Shown piece by piece: positions 52,635 to 61,424 of a DNA stretch of 64,000 nt. Below the pieces are notes generated by a model, which made no database searches, was not told the origin of the DNA, and was given only the letters and a program-made list of their open reading frames with translations. Source of the stretch: a virus; IMG/VR virus record IMGVR_UViG_3300033148_007408, positions 38,656 to 102,655 of that record; one strand, given 5' to 3'. How positions within the stretch are numbered: the first letter of the stretch is position 1; the number at the start of each line of letters is the position of its first letter. The position numbers were made by a program, and so were the translations under genes.

Positions 52635-53735
52635 ATGGAAAAGAAACAAAAAATTGCTATAATAATGCACGGAGCAAGGTTCTTAAAAAACTTTATTTCA
52701 TATAAAAATAGATCGGACGTTGATCAGATTTTATTAGTACCCAGGGAGGTGGAGCATAAGAGATTTGGCATATCCGATGTTAAAATTTATGATGCGCGAG
52801 AGCAAATAGATCGTTATTTGAGGAAGTTTAAGCCCAATTTTTGTATTCAGGCGTCCACAGATTTTACAAACTATAGATATTTTTTGAAAACCAAAGTTAG
52901 GAAAGTATTTGTGTCGCCGGGAATGTATGCAGATTCTGATGAAGTAAGAAGGATTCTTTTTAGGGAGCGAAAAAAATTCAAAATTTTTGATTTAATATTC
53001 GTGGCATCCGAAAGAGAAAAGGAACTATTTGAGTGCATGAGAATCCCAGAGAAAAAAATAAGAGCCGTATCTCTTCCGCAATTTGATTTGCTTGGTAAAG
53101 ATAGATATCACGAATATAGAACATCTTTATTATCGCAACTCAAGTTTGTTCCAGAAAAGATAATTTTATTTGCCGGCGATAGATACTCAAACTCTGCGGA
53201 TGTAAGAAGAGTCAGAGACAATTATGATACAATTTTAAAACTTTCCGAAATAGTAAGGCATAGGAACTGGCTTGTTTTGATCAAACCCAAAAGCAACAAT
53301 ATGTTAGAATTTATAGAGAGAGATAGCCTTGGTTTTTCCGAGGGTTACATAAGAAAATTTCATAACGCTTTGAAAAATGATCATGTGGTGGTGTTAAAAT
53401 TTAGTGATTGGTTTTATCCATATTTTTTTGCTGATGTGATAATAGATAATGGCGGGTCTACGGTTGCAATAGAGGCTTGTCTGGCAAATCGACCATCAAT
53501 ATCAATTTCCGAGAGACAATCTTTTGCAGAAATGGATAGCCACGGGGTACTTGGTTCTGATGCGAGTTTTTATCTAAGTGATATGTTGGATTTGCTTAAG
53601 TGTATTTATGAAGCAAATTACACTAGTGATATTGGGATGGCCCAAAATAACTTTTTAGACAAAATAGGATTAGTTAAGAGCCCCGAATCGAGCAATGGTT
53701 TAATTGATGCCATATTAAAAGAATACGGGGTTTGA
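52635..53735 (+). CDS. CDP-glycerol-transferase-like GT-B protein, set B
   Basis: The 366 residues parallel 45471: I-Q-A-S-x-D, KVFVSPGMYADS (the L-x-H-G-like region lacks the His here), ILFAGDRYSN, WLVLIKPKSN, and NGGSTVAIEACLANRPSISI at the donor site. The missing His in the motif may reduce or alter activity. It has tight spacing on both sides. Confidence 0.6.
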   Translation: MEKKQKIAIIMHGARFLKNFISYKNRSDVDQILLVPREVEHKRFGISDVKIYDAREQIDRYLRKFKPNFCIQASTDFTNYRYFLKTKVRKVFVSPGMYADSDEVRRILFRERKKFKIFDLIFVASEREKELFECMRIPEKKIRAVSLPQFDLLGKDRYHEYRTSLLSQLKFVPEKIILFAGDRYSNSADVRRVRDNYDTILKLSEIVRHRNWLVLIKPKSNNMLEFIERDSLGFSEGYIRKFHNALKNDHVVVLKFSDWFYPYFFADVIIDNGGSTVAIEACLANRPSISISERQSFAEMDSHGVLGSDASFYLSDMLDLLKCIYEANYTSDIGMAQNNFLDKIGLVKSPESSNGLIDAILKEYGV

Positions 53736-53736
53736 G

Positions 53737-54495
53737 ATGCTGTCTAATTGTGAGAACAACAGGATTTTGATTATTGGATCTGGGCCATCAACTAAAAATA
53801 TTGTCAGGTATAAAAACTGTCTCAAAGAATGTTTCGATGTAATAATAGGAATTAATAGTGTATTTTTGGAATTTGAGGATCTTCTAAACTTTCATATGAT
53901 TCCAGAGGCAAATGCGTTTCAAGAATATGATTTATTAAACGATAAAAAAATAATAAAAAACCCGCTGACCCCTAGAATAGTGGATGAAAGCAATATAAAA
54001 TGCGTGGATAAACCATTGAACGTGATTGGTTGCAAAAAAGTAAATATCGATTATCTTTCAAGTTTTAAAAGATATGATGGGAAATCTTTATATAACTTGG
54101 CAGAAAAATTTGATGATTCGTTCGGTCCAATCGGAACTGCATTCTTACAATCGCTTCATTTTGCGGTAATGCTTGGCGCACAATCTATATTTATAATAGG
54201 AAGTGAGTTTTGTTTTGCCGATTCTTCTGATAGGTTTTATAATACTAAATTTTACTCAAACCTATCTGGTGGCATTTATGAAAAAACCAAGATAATCCGT
54301 GGTAATAGAACTTACAATACCATGCTTGCGTTTAAATTGGCAGCGTTGACGGCAGATTTTGCTATAAATAAGTTTATTTTACCAGAAGGTATAAAAATAT
54401 ATGACTTTTCGAATGGGCTTATGTCTTCTCCAAAAAAATTAGATTTGGACAAGTTTATGTGTTCAAACGGAGTGCAGAATGAAGGTTGTGTTTGA
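53737..54495 (+). CDS. Maf/DUF115-like or GT42-like putative transferase, divergent copy
   Basis: The 252 residues share the pattern of the 47689 product: ILIIGSGPSTKNIVRYKN (the G-x-G-P-S form seen in GT42 and MAF proteins), VIIGINSVFLEFEDLLNFHMI, then GTAFLQSLHFAVMLGAQSIFIIGSEF, with D-R-F-Y in place of D-H-Y-Y. It lies at the end of the second triad and overlaps the HAD gene by 17 bases. Confidence 0.66.
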   Translation: MLSNCENNRILIIGSGPSTKNIVRYKNCLKECFDVIIGINSVFLEFEDLLNFHMIPEANAFQEYDLLNDKKIIKNPLTPRIVDESNIKCVDKPLNVIGCKKVNIDYLSSFKRYDGKSLYNLAEKFDDSFGPIGTAFLQSLHFAVMLGAQSIFIIGSEFCFADSSDRFYNTKFYSNLSGGIYEKTKIIRGNRTYNTMLAFKLAALTADFAINKFILPEGIKIYDFSNGLMSSPKKLDLDKFMCSNGVQNEGCV

Positions 54496-54847
54496 TATAG
54501 ATGGGGTAATTTGCACTAATACATGGGGAAATTATGCAAAGGCGAAACCTCATTTAGAAATGATTGCTTTTATTAACAAATTACACGACGATGGAAATGA
54601 GATAATTTTTCATTCTGCTCGTGGGTTTGGAACATGCGGTGGTGTAATAAAAGATATAAACGCAAAATGGTATGATTTTACCGTGAAACAATTGTACGAT
54701 TGGGGTGTAAAATATAACTTTTTAACATTAGGAAAGCCAGACGGGCAAATATATGTAGATGACAAAGCATTTAGGGCGAATGGAAATACATGTGGCGATA
54801 TTAGTCGGCTTGAACTTTACATTGAAGGGTTGGATGCCAATGGTTAA
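54479..54847 (+). CDS. HAD-type phosphatase, small (capsule type)
   Basis: The 122 residues carry all HAD motifs: FDIDGV (first Asp nucleophile), HSARGFG (motif II Ser), a Lys in GKPDGQ (motif III) and YVDDKA (motif IV). Small HAD enzymes of this kind occur in capsule and phage clusters and may remove phosphate from a 9-phosphate sugar, as NeuB partners sometimes need. That role is inferred from its position next to NeuA. Confidence 0.8.
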   Translation: MKVVFDIDGVICTNTWGNYAKAKPHLEMIAFINKLHDDGNEIIFHSARGFGTCGGVIKDINAKWYDFTVKQLYDWGVKYNFLTLGKPDGQIYVDDKAFRANGNTCGDISRLELYIEGLDANG

Positions 54848-55505
54848 TGTATGTATAATTCCCGCTAGAGGCGGATCTAAAGGAATACCGCATAAAAATA
54901 TTAAATTGTTAAATGATAGACCGCTTATATACTATTCTATTTGCGCGGCCCAGCAATCAAAAAAGTTTGATTGCATAACAGTGTCTTCGGATAGTCAAAA
55001 AATATGTGATTTGGCTCAAAGTTATGGCGCTCAAACCCGAAGAAGACCCGCTTGTCTTGCAGTAGATTGGGTTCATTCTGTGCATGTCGTTTTAGATTGT
55101 ATAAAGTTTTATGGCTTAAAGGGCACTGATCTAATATGTATGCTTCTTCCCACCGCACCGCTGAGGGTTGGTCGGGATATAATAGGAGCGGTGGAGAGTT
55201 TTAATCCCAACAGATACGATTCACTAGTAAGTGTGTGCGAGTTTAATGGTGTGATGTCAAGTTTTAGATTTGTAGAAAAAGATATTTTGATTCCAGTTGT
55301 TTCCACGAATAATTTTGAAAACCAAAGGCAGGACTCGAAAACGATATACGAAGTGAATGGATCGATATATATCTCAACAGTAAAAAATCTGATAGACAAT
55401 AAAAGTTTTCACAAAGGAAAAGTTCAACCCTTTATTATGGAAAGAGAGAGGTCGATAGATATAAATGATAAATATGATTGGAAGATCGCAGAGGCTTTAA
55501 TATGA
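54840..55505 (+). CDS. neuA: CMP-N-acetylneuraminate cytidylyltransferase-like (NeuA)
   Basis: I choose ATG 54840 so that the family N-terminus starts correctly; the frame is open further upstream, inside the HAD gene. About 221 residues: IIPARGGSKGIPHKNIKLL (canonical CTP loop), VSSDSQ, MLLPTAPLR near 98 and YEVNGSIYI near 178. It activates sialic-type acids with CTP. It is the most canonical of the three CMP-sugar synthetases in the window. ATGA coupling to the pyruvyltransferase follows. Confidence 0.88.
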   Translation: MVNVCIIPARGGSKGIPHKNIKLLNDRPLIYYSICAAQQSKKFDCITVSSDSQKICDLAQSYGAQTRRRPACLAVDWVHSVHVVLDCIKFYGLKGTDLICMLLPTAPLRVGRDIIGAVESFNPNRYDSLVSVCEFNGVMSSFRFVEKDILIPVVSTNNFENQRQDSKTIYEVNGSIYISTVKNLIDNKSFHKGKVQPFIMERERSIDINDKYDWKIAEALI

Positions 55506-56641
55506 AAAAAATTTGGATGGTGGGTGCGTGGGCCAATAATTATGGTGATCGCATCTTGCAGAAGGCTAATGCAGATTTATTGAGCCGAATATCTGATTGT
55601 TGCTTCGCATATATAAACTGCCAGCAAACATATTTTTCTCGACAACTTATTGATTATCTAAACAAAGATGCCGATATGTTATTTTTGGCCGGCGGGGGGC
55701 TTATTTTTAATCGTCCGCAAGACAAATCATTCTCGGGCTGGCAATGGAATATAAAAAAGGAAGACATTGGGCATATCAAGGTTCCAATAGTCGTAAATGC
55801 CGTGGGGTATAATAAGTTTCCCGGCGACGCATCAGATTTCAAGTCAGGAATGTGGGATCACGTACAAGAAACAATAGATAGGTCGGTTCTTTTTTCTGTG
55901 CGTAATACAGGAACATACGAAAGACTAAACTGTGCCGGATTAAATACATCGGGAGTGGAAATTACCCCAGATTGCGGAATGTTTATAAAAGAAGAGCCAT
56001 TTGAACACGATATTTTTAGTCGAGGGTTTAAAATAGGATTAAATTGGGCTACAGATCGCATACAGCAAAGATTTGGCGAAAACTGGACGCAAAAATTGCT
56101 TGATGTATTAACTTGGTGTAAGGAAATGATTAAAGAAAAACAGGCAACCGTCTATCTTATCGAACATCTCATGCCTAATGAGTTAAATTACACTGCCAAA
56201 AAAATCGCTAGGGAAATGTTTGCCTCGGAGTTGGGAAAAAATGGTATTATTGTGCGTGATGAGCTAGAAACAGAGATGTATCCTATGTTCGATTATACCG
56301 CCTCTTTTTTTGCCAATATATATGGTAAAATGGATTTGGTAGTTGGAATGCGGGGACACAGTATGATTGTTCCATTTGGGCTTGGTGTGCCTATTATAGG
56401 ATTGGGGCAGCATAATAAAATTAAGTGGTTTTTAGAGGATGTGGGGCTTGAAGATTTTTTGGTGAGGTTAGATTGTGATAGTAATAAAAATGTAGCAGGC
56501 TTGGGGCGTCTAACCGATAGAATTTTTGACGATTTGGACTCCTACATGTGTACTATTAAACATAGCAGAGAAAATCAAACCAACCAATGCACAAAGTGGT
56601 TTGATAAAATAAGAAATATTTTGGAGCATTCTCATGGATAA
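55502..56641 (+). CDS. Polysaccharide pyruvyl transferase family protein
   Basis: ATG 55502 overlaps the stop of neuA. The 379 residues show the family start (WMVGAWANNYGDRILQKA), FLAGGGLIF and the conserved GMRGHSMIVPFGLGVPIIGLG near 283. These enzymes usually move a pyruvyl ketal from PEP to a sugar hydroxyl, giving a negative charge. That reaction would further acidify the glycan. Length is normal. Confidence 0.83.
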   Translation: MKKIWMVGAWANNYGDRILQKANADLLSRISDCCFAYINCQQTYFSRQLIDYLNKDADMLFLAGGGLIFNRPQDKSFSGWQWNIKKEDIGHIKVPIVVNAVGYNKFPGDASDFKSGMWDHVQETIDRSVLFSVRNTGTYERLNCAGLNTSGVEITPDCGMFIKEEPFEHDIFSRGFKIGLNWATDRIQQRFGENWTQKLLDVLTWCKEMIKEKQATVYLIEHLMPNELNYTAKKIAREMFASELGKNGIIVRDELETEMYPMFDYTASFFANIYGKMDLVVGMRGHSMIVPFGLGVPIIGLGQHNKIKWFLEDVGLEDFLVRLDCDSNKNVAGLGRLTDRIFDDLDSYMCTIKHSRENQTNQCTKWFDKIRNILEHSHG

Positions 56642-57473
56642 AATACTCTATATAGCAGAAATAGGACTGAATCATAACGGAGATATAAAAATTGCAAAAC
56701 AGATAATTGATGCTGCGGTTCAAGCGGGGGTCGATGCTGTAAAGTTTCAGAAAAGAACGCCGGATTTGTGTGTGCCCGAAGATCAAAAAAGTGTAATGCG
56801 AGAAACACCGTGGGGTCTAATGAGTTATTTGGATTATCGTCGTCGAATCGAGTTTGACGAAAAGGAATACGACGAAATAAATGAATATTGCGAACAGTGT
56901 GGCATTAGTTGGTTCGCCTCTTCGTGGGATATTCCGTCTCAAAAATTCTTGCGCAAATATAATTTGAGTTATAATAAAGTCGCGAGTGCCATGCTTACAT
57001 ATGAAGATTTATTACACGAAATGGCATCGGAGAAAAGACATACATTTATCTCAACCGGAATGTCTACATGGAACGAAATAGAATCTGCGGTTGAAATATT
57101 TAGACATTATGATTGTCCGTTCACCCTTATGCATTGTACATCAACATATCCTACCGCGATGGAAGAGTTGAATCTGAATGTAATACCCGTGCTCAAAGAC
57201 AAATTTCCAGACAGCGTGGGAGTGGGATTCTCTAATCATAGCCCAGGGATTTTGGCGTGTTCTTTGGCAGTTTCTCTAGGGGCAACTTGTGTTGAGGGAC
57301 ATTGCACTATTCGAAGAAATATGTGGGGAACCGATCAAAGCAATTCACTGGAACCAAATGGACTTGAAAAAATGATAAGAGATTGTAACAATGTACACAA
57401 GATTTTAGGAGATGGGACCAAAAAAGTATATGAAAGCGAAAAGCCGATAAGAAAAAAATTACGTAAATACTAA
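56634..57473 (+). CDS. NeuB-family nonulosonate synthase, no SAF domain
   Basis: The 279 residues have IAEIGLNHNGD, VKFQKRTP, ISTGMSTWNEI, MHCTSTYPT and VGFSNHSPG: the full set of active-site motifs. The SAF domain is absent, as in 34113. It has the most canonical active site and follows the pyruvyltransferase by an eight-base overlap. A GNAT gene comes next, so this synthase, GNAT and the following synthase may act on one or two related acids. Confidence 0.82.
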   Translation: MDKILYIAEIGLNHNGDIKIAKQIIDAAVQAGVDAVKFQKRTPDLCVPEDQKSVMRETPWGLMSYLDYRRRIEFDEKEYDEINEYCEQCGISWFASSWDIPSQKFLRKYNLSYNKVASAMLTYEDLLHEMASEKRHTFISTGMSTWNEIESAVEIFRHYDCPFTLMHCTSTYPTAMEELNLNVIPVLKDKFPDSVGVGFSNHSPGILACSLAVSLGATCVEGHCTIRRNMWGTDQSNSLEPNGLEKMIRDCNNVHKILGDGTKKVYESEKPIRKKLRKY

Positions 57474-57484
57474 AGGAGTTTAAT

Positions 57485-58033
57485 ATGTTGGTTGGAGAAA
57501 AAATAACTTTAGGGGAAGTAGATCCCGAAAACATAGAACAACTTAGGATGTGGAGAAATGATCCGTCTATGAGAAAGTTTTTTAGAGAGTGGAAAGACAT
57601 AAGCAAGGATAAACAGCAACAGTGGTACGAAGAACGCGGCAACAATACCAATCCGAGCCATATTTACTTTCAAATAAAATCAAAAAATAAATTAATTGGA
57701 TGCTGTGGGCTTCATTATATCGATTGGCGAATTCGTTCTGTTGAGTTTTCTATATTTCTCGGTGTCGACAGGGGACAGGGGAAGGGAAAAGAAGCTCTGG
57801 TCCTCATGTGTGATTATGCTTTCAAAGAGGTTGGCGTCCATAAGGTTTGGTGCGAAGTATATGATAACAATCCGTCTGTCAATCTGTATAAAAAAGTTGG
57901 GTTTGTTGAAGAGGGAGTTCTCCGGGACAATTATTATCACGAGGGAAAATATGGTAATTCAATTATCATGTCCGTATTAGAGAATGAGTGGCGTGCTAAA
58001 TATGGAGACGGTGTATTGTGGGGAGATTTATAA
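57485..58033 (+). CDS. GNAT acetyltransferase (PseH/RimJ-like)
   Basis: ATG 57485 has AAAGGAG. The 182 residues carry WRNDPSMRKFF, L-I-G-C-C-G-L-H-Y-I-D-W, an acetyl-CoA loop (RGQGKGKEAL), VWCEVYDNNPSVNLYKKVGF and a late G-N-S-I-I-M-S. It is a paralogue in type of 39035, probably N- or O-acetylating a nonulosonate precursor for the synthases on each side. Confidence 0.8.
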   Translation: MLVGEKITLGEVDPENIEQLRMWRNDPSMRKFFREWKDISKDKQQQWYEERGNNTNPSHIYFQIKSKNKLIGCCGLHYIDWRIRSVEFSIFLGVDRGQGKGKEALVLMCDYAFKEVGVHKVWCEVYDNNPSVNLYKKVGFVEEGVLRDNYYHEGKYGNSIIMSVLENEWRAKYGDGVLWGDL

Positions 58034-58071
58034 CAAAAACCGAAAATCAAAATGCCAAAAAGGAGGCAAGT

Positions 58072-58800
58072 GTGACAGAAATTATTGCGGAAATAGGCAT
58101 AAACTTCATGGGGAATATGGAAATTGCCAGAAAACTTATTGCAGATGCGACGGAGTGTGGTGCAGATATTGCAAAGTTTCAGTGGTATAGTTGTGATTCT
58201 CTTTTTGGCGATCCATCAAAAGACACATACAATCAAAAGATATATGAAGCAGTAAAGCCGTTTGAGCTTGATGAAAAAAAGATTGAACAACTTGTCAAAT
58301 GGTGTGAGTTGGAGGGTATAGAGTTTGCATGTAGTGTTTTCGACAAAGAAAGGTTCGAAACATTGGAAGATTTAGGTGTCTCGGTGCATAAAGTTGCCTC
58401 TCGTGTTTCAAAATATGATCGAGATTTGGCAGTCAAAATAATAGAAACGGGAAAACCCTGTTATGTTTCGTTGGGTTTTGGTGCTGAGCCATTTGATACA
58501 GAAAAATATCCCAAGGTTCGACATCTTCAGTGCGTCGCTAAATACCCGACTTGGAATGAAGATTTTGATATACCCAAATCATTCGAGGATTCTATTTATT
58601 ATGGACTATCTTCTCATGCGACAACTCCCTATCCGGCCATGGTTGCTGTTGCTCGCGGTGCAAAAGCAATTGAAGTACATTTTACTTTAAGCAAGAGTAT
58701 GGTTGCTTTGCCAGGTGGGTTTGATCATTTGTGCTCGTTGAATAAAGATGAACTTAAACAATTGGTAGATTTTGCCTATCATGCCGATCAAATTAAATAA
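58072..58800 (+). CDS. NeuB-like nonulosonate synthase, short and divergent
   Basis: I use GTG 58072 with GGAGG upstream; the frame is open from 58018 but without a start or site. About 242 residues: IAEIGINFMGN (N-H-N-G-D altered to N-F-M-G-N), AKFQWYS, YVSLGFGAEP in place of S-T-G-M, LQCVAKYPT and LSSHATTPYP. The altered motifs suggest a different substrate or reduced function. The SAF domain is absent. It is the fourth synthase in the window. Confidence 0.75.
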   Translation: MTEIIAEIGINFMGNMEIARKLIADATECGADIAKFQWYSCDSLFGDPSKDTYNQKIYEAVKPFELDEKKIEQLVKWCELEGIEFACSVFDKERFETLEDLGVSVHKVASRVSKYDRDLAVKIIETGKPCYVSLGFGAEPFDTEKYPKVRHLQCVAKYPTWNEDFDIPKSFEDSIYYGLSSHATTPYPAMVAVARGAKAIEVHFTLSKSMVALPGGFDHLCSLNKDELKQLVDFAYHADQIK

Positions 58801-58819
58801 ATATAGCAATGGGTTTAAA

Positions 58820-59608
58820 ATGAGCACAGCATATTATATGTCCTATAACCTTCCGACGCCAGCAAGTTTGCGTGCTCGGTATGATGGGTATAGTGCGTTA
58901 ATTATCGGCACGGGACAATCAACAGAAAATCTTTTAAAATACAAATCGGAAATAAAAAAACATTTTGATATTGTTATTGGGTTGAATTATGCGACGAAAG
59001 ACTTTGAAGATGTTATGGATTTTCATATGGTCATGGAAATTCGACCAATCGATATGGCAACGGAAATGGCATTAAATTATAGGAAAGATTTGCCACGAAT
59101 ATTAAACTACAAATCCATAAAATTTTTTCCAAAAGATATGAATATAATCAAAGCAAGACGAGAACCTTTTTTTGGAACACCGAATATAACTAAATATAAA
59201 TTTAATGGAGTGGAGGGTCTATTAGAGTATCGAAAAGATGGGCGAAAACTTCATTATGGTACGGTTATGTTACAGGCATTACATTTTGCGTGTATACTTG
59301 GTTGTAAGGACATATATCTTATTGGCGCGGATTTGGCATTTAAGGGTGAGTTTGATCATTACTACAAAGATAAATTTTATCGGGAGCCAATTACAGTGTC
59401 CACAAGCCGAAGTCCACTAATTATGACCAAGTTGGATGGCGAAATGATTCCAACGACCCACGTGTTTAAAAAAAGTGCAAGGTATATTGATAGAATGATA
59501 ATACAACAGTGTAGACCCCGTGGGATTGAGGTTTATGATTTTTCGGAAGGTTTAATCAATCGAGCAATTAAAGTAGAAATCGATTCATTTTTTCAAGTTG
59601 GTCCATAA
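58820..59608 (+). CDS. Maf/DUF115-like or GT42-like putative transferase
   Basis: I place the start at ATG 58820, where it aligns with the N-terminus of the 47689 product; an earlier in-frame start lies inside the preceding gene. About 262 residues: SALIIGTGQSTENLLKY, VIGLNYATKDFEDVMDF, MLQALHFACILGCKDIYLIGADL and F-D-H-Y-Y. It is the closest relative of 47689 and directly follows the divergent synthase. Confidence 0.68.
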   Translation: MSTAYYMSYNLPTPASLRARYDGYSALIIGTGQSTENLLKYKSEIKKHFDIVIGLNYATKDFEDVMDFHMVMEIRPIDMATEMALNYRKDLPRILNYKSIKFFPKDMNIIKARREPFFGTPNITKYKFNGVEGLLEYRKDGRKLHYGTVMLQALHFACILGCKDIYLIGADLAFKGEFDHYYKDKFYREPITVSTSRSPLIMTKLDGEMIPTTHVFKKSARYIDRMIIQQCRPRGIEVYDFSEGLINRAIKVEIDSFFQVGP

Positions 59609-59609
59609 T

Positions 59610-60209
59610 ATGGAAATTTCAGTAATCGTAACAAATTATAATTATGAAAGATTTCTCGCTAGATCAATTAGATCATTGATCTGTCAATCTTATAATAACG
59701 AAGAATACGAAATAATAGTTATAGATGACTATAGTACCGATAGTAGCAAAAAGATAATAGAATCATTTAGTGGACACATTAAATCAATATTTAACGATAA
59801 GAACCTTGGCCTTGCTACCAGTTGTAATAAGGTGATAAAACAAGCCCTCGGAAAATATGTTGTTAGGGTGGATGCTGATGACTATGTTGCTGTCGATTTT
59901 TTGAAAGTTCATCAATTATTTTTGGCCAACAATAAGTCTGATATGAATGCAACCAGTTCGGACTATCTTGAAGTTGACAGTGAAGAAAATATCATACAAA
60001 GACGTAGTGGCGTAACGTTTCCGATAGCGTGTGGGACAATGTATAAGACCGACGACATGCTGGAACTTGGATTATTCAATAAAGACCTGCCACGTGAAGA
60101 TGAGGACTTTAGATGTAGGTTTTTGAAGAGCGGAAGGCATATTTATAACATTCCAGTGCCGTTATATCGTTATTGCAAGCATGGTATGAATATGACATGT
60201 GGCTTATAG
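59610..60209 (+). CDS. GT2-family glycosyltransferase
   Basis: ATG 59610 follows the previous stop. The 199 residues have the GT2 start VIVTNYNYERFL, VIDDYSTDSS, and VRVDADDY near residue 92 as the metal site. The EDEDFRCRFL region near 165 contributes the catalytic acid. It is short but retains all GT-A elements. Confidence 0.84.
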   Translation: MEISVIVTNYNYERFLARSIRSLICQSYNNEEYEIIVIDDYSTDSSKKIIESFSGHIKSIFNDKNLGLATSCNKVIKQALGKYVVRVDADDYVAVDFLKVHQLFLANNKSDMNATSSDYLEVDSEENIIQRRSGVTFPIACGTMYKTDDMLELGLFNKDLPREDEDFRCRFLKSGRHIYNIPVPLYRYCKHGMNMTCGL

Positions 60210-60224
60210 CACATTTGGAAAATT

Positions 60225-61115
60225 ATGACTAAATTTACTTATACTAAAACCAAAAACTTTCCCAATATTAAGTTTTTGGTAGGCTCTCGGCATTCCGGCT
60301 TGCTATATTTTGATGGAGAGGATTTTAAAAGAATTTATCCAAGATACAGGGTTTATGGAATAACGAAAGGTCGTCATGGATGGTGCGCCTATGTTAAAGA
60401 CCCGGGATCTAAAACTGGAACAATTGTGTCATTTAACATAGAGGACGATAATTTTTGTAATTTTAAGAACATTATATGCCCTGCGCCAAAGGATATACAT
60501 CAAATAGACTTTATAGGAAAAAGCCTAATATTAACCGATGTAAGATCCGGGTCGTTAATAGAATATAAAAATTTTTTGAAATTTACCCGTCCGCCCTTAA
60601 AAATAGTACATAAAATTGGCACACCGATGAAGCACTTTAACTCAATATATTTTTACAATAATCAAATATTGGTATTGGCACACAACCAATATGCGAAAAC
60701 CGAGCAAAAAAGTAAAGTGATTTATTTGAATAAAAGTTTTGACAAAGTTAAAAGATATAAGTCAAATGCTAAGTGCGGACACAATATATACCAAGACAAA
60801 TCTTGTATAATTGTATGTGACTCCTTGGGCGGCAATGTGCTATACAACAATAAACCAATATTGAAAAATATGGGTTTTGTGAGAGGTTTGTCTATTTCAG
60901 ATGACTACATACTAATCGGTTCATCAAAACAATCTGATGATGATAAAAATAGAATAAGTTTGGGGCATATTCACGTGTTTAATAGAAAATTTAAGAAGAT
61001 TGGTCGCATTTCTATTCCAAAAACTCAAATATATGAAATACGACGAGTGGATAGTATTGATTATTGCATGTCTAATGGTTCTAGCAAAAACAAGGTCCCT
61101 TTATATGTCAAATAA
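60225..61115 (+). CDS. Unknown beta-propeller-like protein
   Basis: The 296 residues are rich in short strands with repeated G-x-L-Y-F-D, G-S-L-I-E-Y, K-V-I-Y-L-N and G-N-V-L-Y blocks, suggesting a beta-propeller (four to six blades by eye). No catalytic motif is visible. In glycan clusters such proteins may bind sugar chains or act as lyases. It is followed, with an 11-base overlap, by a broken sulfotransferase-like frame. Confidence 0.55.
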   Translation: MTKFTYTKTKNFPNIKFLVGSRHSGLLYFDGEDFKRIYPRYRVYGITKGRHGWCAYVKDPGSKTGTIVSFNIEDDNFCNFKNIICPAPKDIHQIDFIGKSLILTDVRSGSLIEYKNFLKFTRPPLKIVHKIGTPMKHFNSIYFYNNQILVLAHNQYAKTEQKSKVIYLNKSFDKVKRYKSNAKCGHNIYQDKSCIIVCDSLGGNVLYNNKPILKNMGFVRGLSISDDYILIGSSKQSDDDKNRISLGHIHVFNRKFKKIGRISIPKTQIYEIRRVDSIDYCMSNGSSKNKVPLYVK

Positions 61116-61424
61116 TTTATACGAGTTTGGAAAATTATATCATGATTATTCAATTTTTGGCTTTGAGAGTCACCAAAAAGAGGATGTTTTTTTCATTATT
61201 GTGATTTGTTAGATGACACAGAGGAAGCAGTTAAAAGAATTATTGAGTTTGTTGGTGTTCCGCAACTGAAGAAATACGATATGGCGGAAAAAGAAATAAA
61301 AGAATTTGTGTCGAAAAAACTGCAACATTACAGATCAGAAGAAACGATTGAAGATATACAAGTTCGAAGTTTATACGATAGTTTGTTGAAACGTTGCTAC
61401 AATCACAAAATAGGTCGCACATGA
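61105..61424 (+). pseudogene. Sulfotransferase-like C-terminal fragment, frame-broken
   Basis: ATG 61105 starts a frame that ends at 61206 after KEDVFFIIVIC. Adding one T to the T7 run (61187-61193) instead gives KEDVFFHYCDLLDDTEEAVKR, which matches the late D-L-L-x-D-x-E-x-x-x-x-x-I-x-E-F-V/L-G-V/L-P part of sulfotransferases, continuing to 61424. About 106 residues in all, without the N-terminal PAPS-binding P-loop. It is either a remnant or a very short protein. The T TTT TTC heptamer could permit -1 slippage. Confidence 0.55.
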
